NCBI GenBank assembly: GCA_022008415.1
Contig: JAIRBC010000008.1
Location: 62,001 to 126,000, forward strand
Length of the DNA: 64,000 bases
Origin: Cerina litoralis
GTDB taxonomy: Bacteria > Bacteroidota > Bacteroidia > Flavobacteriales > Flavobacteriaceae
Reading direction: 5' to 3'
The position numbers and the translations under genes were made by a program. Within the stretch, counting starts at the first letter, position 1. Each line of letters opens with the position of its first letter. A model generated the notes under the pieces. It was not told where the DNA came from, made no database searches, and was given only the letters and a program-made list of their open reading frames with translations. This document shows, piece by piece, positions 8,805-17,506 of the stretch.

Positions 8805-9165
8805 AAGCAGGTCACCTTATCGCTGCATGCTGAACTCGTTTCAGCGCCTTTTCGAGACTTGTAAAGTGTTGAAGTGGTCCCGAATGGAGTTCGGGATGAA
8901 GAGGAAAGTCCGGACACCGCAGTGCAGCATAGCGGGTAACACCCGTCCGCCGTAAGGCGAGGACAAGTGCAACAGAAAGCAAGTACAGTTCGGCTGTAGT
9001 GAAATCGGGTAAACTCTATGCGGTGCAACGCCATGTATATCAGCGTCAAGGGCTGCACGTCCGTGCTGAAGGGTAGGCGGATCGAGCCTTTGGGCAACTT
9101 CTGGCCTAGATAAATGATAGGGATCCGTTTTTCGGAAACAGAATCCGGCTTATGACCTGCTTTTT
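8805..9165 (+). ncRNA. rnpB: RNase P RNA (bacterial class A)
   Basis: The conserved catalytic core is recognisable. GAGGAAAGTCCGGACACC (CR-I) begins near 8891, ACAGAAA and related CR-II/III elements follow, GGTAAACTCTATGCGGTG lies in the middle, and AGATAAATGATAGG with ACAGAATCCGGCTTAT forms the 3' conserved region (CR-V) up to about 9152. The ends are set by helix P1: AAGCAGGTCA at 8805-8814 pairs with TGACCTGCTT at 9153-9162, followed by a T-run. The length of about 360 nt is normal. The RNA processes tRNA 5' leaders together with the RnpA protein, which is not in this window. An open frame on the opposite strand is a shadow. Confidence 0.95.
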
Positions 9166-9234
9166 AATGAAACCCAAGTTATACAAGCGCAAGCGCAGTA
9201 AAACTTGATGGTTGAATTAACCCTGAGCGAAGTC
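9166..9234. repeat. Left flank of the repeat block, with REP-like hairpin
   Basis: Bases 9202-9223 recur with one mismatch at 9559-9580, on the far side of the 46-bp array. They run into CCCTGAGCGAAGTCGAAGGG (9221-9240), a REP-like palindrome related to the inverted repeat at 30112-30163. The right-hand copy is also followed by a degenerate version of the same REP (AGAGCACTTCGACTGCC). Confidence 0.7.
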
Positions 9235-9510
9235 GAAGGGTCTTTTGAATTTATCTCAAAATTTGAAGGTGCGGGAAGCCGAAGGGTCTTTTGAATTTAT
9301 CTCAAAATTTGAAGGTGCGGGAAGCCGAAGGGTCTCATGAAGCAATCTCAAATATTCTTAATGGGATGGGCCGAAGGGTCCCATGAAGCAATCTCAAATA
9401 TTCTTAATGGGATGGGCCGAAGGGTCTCATGAAGCAATCTCAAATATTCTTAATGGGATGGGCCGAAGGGTCCCATGAAGCAACCTCAAATATTCTTAAT
9501 GGGATGGGCC
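9235..9510 (+). repeat. 46-bp tandem repeat array, 6 units of two types
   Basis: Six contiguous units of exactly 46 bp start at 9235, 9281, 9327, 9373, 9419 and 9465. Every unit begins GAAGGGTC. Units 1-2 (type A) are identical to each other; units 3-6 (type B) differ from one another only by single T/C changes at one or two positions. A and B share the first eight bases and a central TCTCAAA but differ elsewhere. Across B-unit junctions ATGGGCCGAAGGGTCCCAT can fold into a hairpin. There are no spacers between units, so this is not CRISPR. The block lies between rnpB and gyrB and encodes no plausible protein. Confidence 0.9.
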
Positions 9511-9714
9511 GAAGGGTCCCGCCTTGGGTTTCCCGGGCAATGTCAGGAACACGGTATAACTTGATGGATGAATTAACCCCAGAGCACTTCGACTGCCTGC
9601 CCTACTTTTATCACTCCGATGGGCGCTCGGCAAAACGATATATTTTCCACAATTGTTGTTGATAACTTCGTGCCTTAAAAACAATGAGAACACCATATAT
9701 CATGCGGTATTGCG
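9511..9714. other. Right flank of the repeat block and gyrB upstream region
   Basis: After the array a partial unit start (GAAGGGTCCC) is followed by non-repetitive DNA, the second copy of the flanking direct repeat (9559-9580) and a degenerate REP. No gene is visible. Short open frames across this region are artefacts of the repeat. Confidence 0.6.
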
Positions 9715-9722
9715 TATATTTG
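9715..9722 (+). promoter_or_regulatory. gyrB -7 promoter box TATATTTG
   Basis: This exact TAnnTTTG match lies 39 bases before the gyrB ATG, giving a leader of about 33 nt. No convincing TTG -33 element was found at the right distance. Confidence 0.55.
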
Positions 9723-9746
9723 TAGGATTGCCAAATTATGAACTAA

Positions 9747-11756
<2,010 letters not shown>

Positions 11757-11777
11757 TCGGTTAGTTTGATAAAAATT

Positions 11778-11815
11778 AAAAAGGCCCCGACGGTATGTTG
11801 GGGCCTTTTTTTTTC
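11778..11815 (+). terminator. Rho-independent terminator after gyrB
   Basis: AAAAGGCCCC and TGGGGCCTTTT form a strong G/C stem around a loop of about ten bases, followed by a run of T. The A-run on the other side lets it also serve the convergent exporter operon. Confidence 0.9.
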
Positions 11816-11960
11816 ACTGCGATTTACCTATTCCCTTATTTTGCGCGTATGATTTTTGGTGGAAATTGCCGGGCGTCCAAAACATCCGCGATTTTTTAAA
11901 TGTGGTTCAATGCTGTGTATAATTGGCATGGTGAATAGCGACCATTTATTGTCACATAGG

Positions 11961-13127
11961 TTATAAGTCCACCGTGGATCGTGTTAGTCTCTTGACTTTT
12001 ATTTTTAAAGCGATGAAGGAGAGTATAAATGCTACAACCGCAATGATCAACATATTAAGGATGTAAGGATAGGTAAGATGCACTGGTCCGTTCTCAACGA
12101 TAAGAATTCTAAATGCCTGCAAAAAGTGCGTCAACGGAATAACGTCTGCCATATACTGCACCCAAAGGGGCATCTGACTTAAAGGCCAAGTAAAGCCAGA
12201 GAGGATAAAGCTAGGGGTAGCGATTACCATTAGTACCTCTGTTGCCTTTAGTTGGTTTGGCAATAATATGCTTACCAGTATGCCCATAAAGCTAACCGAG
12301 GTCACCAATACACCCGCAATCAAGGTCAATGCCCCTAGGTTTTCCGTAAAGGGTATTTTAAACCAAACAGTGAACAATCCATACATTAGCCAAATTCCAA
12401 GGCTCATAATTAAATAAGGTATCACTTTCACCATAATCAATGAGAAGGTGTTTTTGGTTTGTGCCACCAGATTCTTAAAGGTGTTATTTTCAAATTCCGA
12501 AGCAAATGATAAAGCCAGACCCAAGAGTAAGACTTGTTGCAAAACGGTTGCCAATACCCCTGGCCACAAGAAATACATATAGTTGGTAGATCTATTGTTC
12601 TTCTTAATAAATGTTGTTTTGAATGGTTCGTATTGGCCCATCAATAGATTTTCTGGTACGCCTTGTTTGCGCATGCCCTCCAATTGTGTGCCTACCTTTA
12701 AGGTCCCAAACACCAACTGTAATGCCGAAGAGGCGTAATTTGCCGTAAGCACGTTTGACGTATTTACAATTGTGGTCACTTCGGGATAGCGTTTCGTCAG
12801 AATATCTTTCTCAAAGTCTTTTGGAATCAGAACAATACAAGCGGCATCTTCCTCGATACTTAATTCAGTAAGATTGCTACGGTCTGTTTTTAATAAAACG
12901 ATGTTGAGGACCTCATTGTCGTTCATCATTTCAATGGCTTTATGGCTCATGGCGCTTTGATCTTCGTCCACTACTACAATGGGTAGTTGCGTAATCTTTC
13001 CCTTGCCGTACACATAGCCGAGTAACATGCCGTAGAATAGGGGTGCTCCTATAAAAAGAAGAACCAACACCTTATTTCCCCAAAATAATTTGAACTCTCT
13101 CCGGAGTAGTTTAAAGAAGATTTTCAC
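11961..13127 (-). CDS. ABC-2 type exporter permease (YhhJ/YbhR-like)
   Basis: The 388-residue protein has the ABC-2 permease layout. One N-terminal transmembrane helix (about 20-40) is followed by a large extracytoplasmic domain (about 45-195), then five helices, including the conserved SGFTWPLSQMPLWVQYMADVIP region. It is the last gene of a marR-tolC-hlyD-permease operon, with only 3 bp separating it from hlyD. Such permeases extrude drugs or other hydrophobic compounds in a tripartite pump, normally powered by an ABC ATPase. No ATPase gene and no second permease is present here, so a partner must be encoded elsewhere or the complex is unusual. Confidence 0.88.
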   Translation of the reverse strand: MKIFFKLLRREFKLFWGNKVLVLLFIGAPLFYGMLLGYVYGKGKITQLPIVVVDEDQSAMSHKAIEMMNDNEVLNIVLLKTDRSNLTELSIEEDAACIVLIPKDFEKDILTKRYPEVTTIVNTSNVLTANYASSALQLVFGTLKVGTQLEGMRKQGVPENLLMGQYEPFKTTFIKKNNRSTNYMYFLWPGVLATVLQQVLLLGLALSFASEFENNTFKNLVAQTKNTFSLIMVKVIPYLIMSLGIWLMYGLFTVWFKIPFTENLGALTLIAGVLVTSVSFMGILVSILLPNQLKATEVLMVIATPSFILSGFTWPLSQMPLWVQYMADVIPLTHFLQAFRILIVENGPVHLTYPYILNMLIIAVVAFILSFIALKIKVKRLTRSTVDL

Positions 13128-13130
13128 GAT

Positions 13131-14090
13131 TTATTTTTTAATGGTTACCGTAGTTTTATTCAAAATTTCCTTGGCTTGATCCGCGTTTTTAGGAGCCACT
13201 ATAATTTCAAATAATGAATCTTGCATTTCATAATCGGGATATGCTGTGGCAATATTGGCATAAGCACCAATTTGCTTTACGTTTCTAATGGTACATTCTA
13301 CTTGAAGATTATCCAAATAGGGCACCGAAACAGTAATATTAGAGCCTTTTTTGTATCGGCTTAAGCTACTTTCTGGGACCGTAAAGCGGAAATAAGTAGA
13401 ATTTTCCAAAGTACCATTAAATAAAGTATACCCGGGCAGAGCCAATTCTCCAACATTTAAGGTGATTGTTTCTATCGAAAAATCTTGGGGGGCGATAATA
13501 TAACGCTCGTTTTCAGCAGTTTCTACTTCTAACAAAGCACCTTCTGCCCTGTCCTTTTGACCTAATGCCATCACTTGTTGTTCCATACGGACGCCGTATT
13601 GAACATCGGCTATTTCAGCGTTTACTGCACTAAGTTGGGCTTGTGCACCTTGATATTTTGCGAAAACTTCGTCGTACTGCTGTTGCGGAATCAGGGAATC
13701 TTTTACCATTGCATCCAATCTGTTCAAAGATTTTTTGACAAAGTTAAATTGCTCTTCCAAGGCTTTTTTCTTGGCTCCCAATTGTTTTAACTGATTGGCC
13801 GTAGCACCATGTTGCGCCATTTGATATTGTGCATTTGCAGAGGTTAAGGCGCCTTCTGCCTGTGCTCTCTTGGCTGCAACTTCAGGAATATCGAGAATAG
13901 CCAACGTGTCCCCTTTTCGTACAAAATCACCTTTATTGACTTGAATGGCCTGTATCCTGCCAGCGAGTTTTCCGACGACAGCTATTTGTTCTTTTTCCGT
14001 TTTTCCTTGAAGGATGTTCCTTGTACTGTCATTGCAACCGCAAGCGGTTAATAGAAGGCCCCCTAAAATGGTCGGTATAATCTTTCTCAT
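13131..14090 (-). CDS. HlyD-family periplasmic adaptor (membrane fusion protein), lipoprotein
   Basis: A lipobox (LLTAC) near residue 17 anchors the protein to the inner membrane. The lipoyl-like half-motif VGKLAGRIQAIQVNKGDFVRKGDTLA and the coiled-coil hairpin (about residues 70-180, rich in Ala/Gln/Lys/Glu) are typical of membrane fusion proteins, followed by a beta-barrel domain (TLNVGELALPGYTLF). It links the inner-membrane permease to the TolC-like channel. It sits 3-6 bp from both neighbours in the operon, so co-translation is likely. At 319 residues it is in the usual range for YbhG/YhiI-type adaptors. Confidence 0.92.
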   Translation of the reverse strand: MRKIIPTILGGLLLTACGCNDSTRNILQGKTEKEQIAVVGKLAGRIQAIQVNKGDFVRKGDTLAILDIPEVAAKRAQAEGALTSANAQYQMAQHGATANQLKQLGAKKKALEEQFNFVKKSLNRLDAMVKDSLIPQQQYDEVFAKYQGAQAQLSAVNAEIADVQYGVRMEQQVMALGQKDRAEGALLEVETAENERYIIAPQDFSIETITLNVGELALPGYTLFNGTLENSTYFRFTVPESSLSRYKKGSNITVSVPYLDNLQVECTIRNVKQIGAYANIATAYPDYEMQDSLFEIIVAPKNADQAKEILNKTTVTIKK

Positions 14091-14096
14091 TGTTTT

Positions 14097-15482
14097 TTAT
14101 TTTACTTGAATAAAATTTTCTAAAGGTTCGGCTGCTGAATAGGCATCCAACGCAGCTTGTCTTTGGTTGATCAAGGTCTGTACTTTGTTCAAGGAAACCT
14201 CATAGATATCCGTTTCGGCCACGATTCTTTCGGTGACACTGATAAGGCCCAACTTGTATTGTTTCTCGGCCGTGATCAAGTTATTGCCGGCAATTTTCAT
14301 TTTTTGATCGGCGATGGCCAATTGACTTAATTGGACATTGTAATTGACCATATTGTTTCTCAATTGAAGGTTCATCAGGCGTTCGGTGTCTTCTTTTTTA
14401 TTGGCCAGTATTTTTTGGTCAATTTTAACGGACTCAATTCTGTGTTTTCTTTCCATCCTTCCAAAAATTTCCCACTTCATTTGTGCGCCGACCATCAAAT
14501 TTGGGGAAAGGGTGGCCTCATTCAGCTCCAATATGGTTTGGTTTCCAGAAATAGGCAGGGGTATGGTGCTATTCGCATCGAACAAACTTCCATAGCCGTA
14601 GCTTGCAAATGCCCCTATAGAGGGTAAAAGACTGCCTTTTTCTTTCTTTAAATTATACTCCAGTGCTTTTGAAAAGGCACCCATCGCTCTCAATTCATTG
14701 CGATGCTGAATATCGAGCAATTCCGTGATCATTATGGGCGCCAAAGTATAAACCACGGCATCGATTTGTACAACATCATATCCTGTAAGGGAGTTGATCT
14801 TGATATACAATAGTTGTTTTTTGCCTTCTATCTCTGCTTTTTTTGATTCGAGATTTAGACTTGCCAATTCAATTTTGTCACGATCATAAGGTACCGCCAA
14901 GCCTTGGGCAATGGCTTTTTCTACGCGCTGTTTTTCTTTGTTCAACCGAATTTCACTTTCATTTACGAAACTCCTTGCATGGTCCAATAGCCTTAACTGA
15001 TCAAAGGAATTTACAATGTCCTTTACTATTTCATCCTTTTTTATCTCGGATAGGTATTTTGTGCCTTCATTTTTAGCGCCCATGGCTTTTGCCCCGTTCA
15101 TGATCTGACCACCGCTGAACAATACCTGCTTTGCATTTAGTGCAGCTATGAATACGTTCCCCTCATTATGAATATTGGTACTTCCTTCAAATAACGGGGT
15201 TCCTGTGACAGGGAGAAGAACGGTTGGGATGTCCAGTTTTAAGTCATTGTTAAGGTAGGCATAGGTTGCATTTGCGGATAATGTTGGAAGGTATTTGTTC
15301 AAAACCGTTTTGCGGCCAAGCTCTGCCTTTTCCAATTCTAGGTCCTGATTTTTTATGGTGCCGCTATAATCCAATGCCACATCAATGGCTTCTTTGAGAG
15401 AAGGGGAAACCATGACCTGGGCAGAGCAGGGTATGATCCATATACAGATGGTGAACAACGCCGATAAAATTCCTTTTTTCAT
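14097..15482 (-). CDS. TolC-family outer-membrane efflux channel
   Basis: The 461-residue protein starts with a cleavable signal (cut near PCSA-QV) and has two internally similar halves of long helices and short beta-strands, typical of outer-membrane efflux proteins (for example LKEAIDVALDYSGTIKNQDLELEKAELGRK and the C-terminal LISVTERIVAETDIYEVSLNK). It forms the outer-membrane duct for the pump made by the next two genes. It lies 4 bp downstream of marR and 6 bp upstream of hlyD. Substrate unknown. Confidence 0.92.
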   Translation of the reverse strand: MKKGILSALFTICIWIIPCSAQVMVSPSLKEAIDVALDYSGTIKNQDLELEKAELGRKTVLNKYLPTLSANATYAYLNNDLKLDIPTVLLPVTGTPLFEGSTNIHNEGNVFIAALNAKQVLFSGGQIMNGAKAMGAKNEGTKYLSEIKKDEIVKDIVNSFDQLRLLDHARSFVNESEIRLNKEKQRVEKAIAQGLAVPYDRDKIELASLNLESKKAEIEGKKQLLYIKINSLTGYDVVQIDAVVYTLAPIMITELLDIQHRNELRAMGAFSKALEYNLKKEKGSLLPSIGAFASYGYGSLFDANSTIPLPISGNQTILELNEATLSPNLMVGAQMKWEIFGRMERKHRIESVKIDQKILANKKEDTERLMNLQLRNNMVNYNVQLSQLAIADQKMKIAGNNLITAEKQYKLGLISVTERIVAETDIYEVSLNKVQTLINQRQAALDAYSAAEPLENFIQVK

Positions 15483-15486
15483 TCTA

Positions 15487-15930
15487 TTATCTTTTTTCTA
15501 TGTTCGAATAAATTGTTTTAAATACTTCCCTCACACTTTGCATCTGTTTTTCTGTGAGCCTATCGGTAAGGTTGGTAAACGTTTCGTCTACAACCGCCAT
15601 GATTTTTTTCTCTGATTTTACTCCTTTAGGGGTTAGGAAAATGGAATTGACCCTTCTATCATTTGCGTCTGCACGACGTACGATGTAGCCTAATTTTTCT
15701 AAGTTGTCCAAAAGACGGGTAATACTTGGTTTATCCCTGCCCGTTTCGTCTGCAATTATATGTTGGGGTACACCATCATGCTGCCAAAGTACCGCCAAAA
15801 CGGTCCATTGCTCTTTGGTGATGTCAATTCCCGAGGCCTTAAAATTATGGTTCAACAAACGTGTTGTATGCATAAATATGCGGCCCGTTAACAAATTGTA
15901 TTTTTCTTCGAAGGAAAGTTTAGAAGTCAT
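15487..15930 (-). CDS. MarR-family transcriptional regulator of the efflux operon
   Basis: The winged helix-turn-helix of MarR proteins is clear: LTKEQWTVLAVLWQHDGVPQHIIADET, RDKPSITRLLDNLEKLGYIVRR, and the wing DRRVNSIFLTPKG, with dimerisation helices at both ends. It is the first gene of the exporter operon and probably represses it until a ligand binds. A GTG start at 15951 would add seven residues, but a TAACTTTG -7 box covers that position, so the ATG at 15930 (147 residues) is the better start. A palindrome overlapping the promoter is the likely operator. Confidence 0.93.
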   Translation of the reverse strand: MTSKLSFEEKYNLLTGRIFMHTTRLLNHNFKASGIDITKEQWTVLAVLWQHDGVPQHIIADETGRDKPSITRLLDNLEKLGYIVRRADANDRRVNSIFLTPKGVKSEKKIMAVVDETFTNLTDRLTEKQMQSVREVFKTIYSNIEKR

Positions 15931-15950
15931 CGTATCATTTATTTTCGACA

Positions 15951-15986
15951 CAAAGTTAGTGCACTAATAGTTAGTTAAACAACTAA
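15951..15986 (-). promoter_or_regulatory. Efflux operon promoter with probable MarR operator
   Basis: Read on the minus strand, TTG (15982-15980) and TAACTTTG (15958-15951) make a -33/-7 pair with 21-base spacing. The palindrome TTAGTTAAACAACTAA (15971-15986) overlaps the -33 box, exactly where an autorepressing MarR dimer would bind. Operator function is inferred. Confidence 0.65.
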
Positions 15987-16351
15987 ATAATGTTAAATTT
16001 TGTTAAACAATGATTTTGGGGATATTTCCAACTCTCAAAGAGTCCAAAAAATAATCTAAATGGTTATTATAAAATAGAGCTACCCATACAGGTCGCAGAC
16101 CAAAACGGATTAATTCTGTTGCAAACTTTCCTCCCCTGCCCGAATACGTTCAGGCGGGCTTTAGGGCCCGGGTAAAAAAGTTTGAAAATTGATGATTTAC
16201 AATGTATTGACAAACACTTTTCGGAGTACTAAATAGGTAACCCGAACATAAAATTAAAGTAGAGGGCGTTTACCCTAAATGCAGGTGGTGGGGCAAAATA
16301 ATGACTGCCAAATAACTTGGAACCAAAGCAGATTTAGAATACCAGGTTTTT
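15987..16351. other. Intergenic region with short palindromes
   Basis: No gene is visible in these 365 bp. A palindromic G/C patch at about 16136-16160 (CCTGCCCGAATACGTTCAGG and beyond) belongs to a family of small repeats also seen, with changes, near 24465 and 45860. The downstream end of the YVTN gene opens into it. Confidence 0.55.
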
Positions 16352-17386
16352 TTATTTTTGTACCGCCCACGCAAGACCGTCTGGTGTGCCTCCGACATCG
16401 AGGTGGCAAACGACCTCTAAAGTTTTAAGGTCGACGATAGCCAGGTAATTATCTGCCGAACTGGCGACAAACACGCGGGAACCTACGGGGTCCATCAAAA
16501 TCCCTGCCGCTCCACGACCAATTTTCAATCGCTTTACTTCGGTGCGCGATTGGGTATCATAAATGGTCAGTTCTCCGGTTCGAAGGCTGGAAATAAAGAC
16601 TCGCTTTCCACTCGGGGTAAACTTCAGTCGGTTGGCACCCATCACCTTGGCATCAATTTTAGTAGACAGATTTTTTGTCCCTAGATCAATGATGGAAATT
16701 GTTCCATCCGCGCTCGACGCGGTCCACAATTCACTCCCGTCTGGCGAAACATCGAATCCCTCGGAGCCCCTTGCGGTCGGTACGACGGTTTGATGCCATT
16801 CTTTATGTGGTTTATTACTCGGTGAAAGTATTTTATCCTCCAGGATACTGACCGTGCCGGAATTGACATTAGTCGTATAAACCTTTTTTCCATCGGGAGT
16901 TACGTAAATCATATGGGTCCTGTCCTGCCCCGTTCCCATAGACCAGTCCAGTTGGTCCGTTTTAGGATCATAGCGGCCAACCGCTTTAGAGCCTTCTGCC
17001 GTAAACCAGGCCTTTCCGTTCACAAAGGTTATATCATGTGGACCAAACAGCGGTCTTGTATCAATATTTCGCAAGGGCTTTTGTGCAACAAGGTCTATAC
17101 TATTTATTTCATGAAAACTTCCCCCTCCATATACGCTGACGTATGCGATTTTTCCATCGGTAGAGGCAATTACTTCATGTGGATCTTCCCCAACAGGAAT
17201 GCGGGCAACAATTGCCAACGTTTCGGGGTCGACGATTGCAAGCGTATGGTCGGCTTTGGAAAGCGCGAGCAAGACTCGATTGGGTGTAGCTTGGGCATTG
17301 CAGTCCATTATCGGTAATGCCAAGGCCATTAGAAAAATACTTCCTACAAGTAACGGACGGACTTTTCTTTTAAAACGCTTCATCAC
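16352..17386 (-). CDS. YVTN/YncE-type beta-propeller protein, exported
   Basis: A signal peptide (cut after ...ALPIMDCNAQA) precedes seven-bladed propeller repeats of the YVTN type: LALSKADHTLAIVDPETLAIVARIPVG, KIAYVSVYGGG, KVYTTNVNSGTVSIL, ELWTASSADGTISIID, RVFISSLRTGELTIYD and RVFVASSADNYLAIVD. At 344 residues it is a single propeller. Proteins of this kind often bind ligands or act as scaffolds; no catalytic site is evident. It lies 120 bp downstream of the methylmalonyl-CoA mutase genes on the same strand, but the gap and the repeat in between argue that it is not strictly co-transcribed. Function unknown. Confidence 0.85.
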   Translation of the reverse strand: MMKRFKRKVRPLLVGSIFLMALALPIMDCNAQATPNRVLLALSKADHTLAIVDPETLAIVARIPVGEDPHEVIASTDGKIAYVSVYGGGSFHEINSIDLVAQKPLRNIDTRPLFGPHDITFVNGKAWFTAEGSKAVGRYDPKTDQLDWSMGTGQDRTHMIYVTPDGKKVYTTNVNSGTVSILEDKILSPSNKPHKEWHQTVVPTARGSEGFDVSPDGSELWTASSADGTISIIDLGTKNLSTKIDAKVMGANRLKFTPSGKRVFISSLRTGELTIYDTQSRTEVKRLKIGRGAAGILMDPVGSRVFVASSADNYLAIVDLKTLEVVCHLDVGGTPDGLAWAVQK

Positions 17387-17441
17387 CTAAAATTGTTTAA
17401 TTATTTGTGCTATTCCAGTTCTCGCCCTCCGCCACTGCCAG

Positions 17442-17459
17442 TCCCGATAACTATCGGGA
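17442..17459. repeat. Second copy of palindrome TCCCGATAACTATCGGGA
   Basis: Identical over 18 bp, plus the flanking G and GC, to the element at 1843-1863. It lies between the mutase and YVTN genes. Confidence 0.8.
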
Positions 17460-17506
17460 GCAACTGGTAGATAGGCAGGCTTTCAATATGAGGTGCAACA
17501 CCTTGC

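Noticed and set aside
8780-9097. Minus-strand 105-codon frame
   Set aside because: It is antisense to the well-conserved RNase P RNA and has no recognisable protein features.
9235-9510. CRISPR array candidate
   Set aside because: The 46-bp units are contiguous with no unique spacers, and no cas genes are nearby.
9429-9696. Frames on both strands across the repeat array
   Set aside because: They exist only because 46-bp units avoid stops locally; the peptides are repeat translation with no coding signature.
15487-15951. GTG start for MarR at 15951
   Set aside because: The -7 promoter box TAACTTTG occupies 15951-15958, so the transcript begins after this codon.
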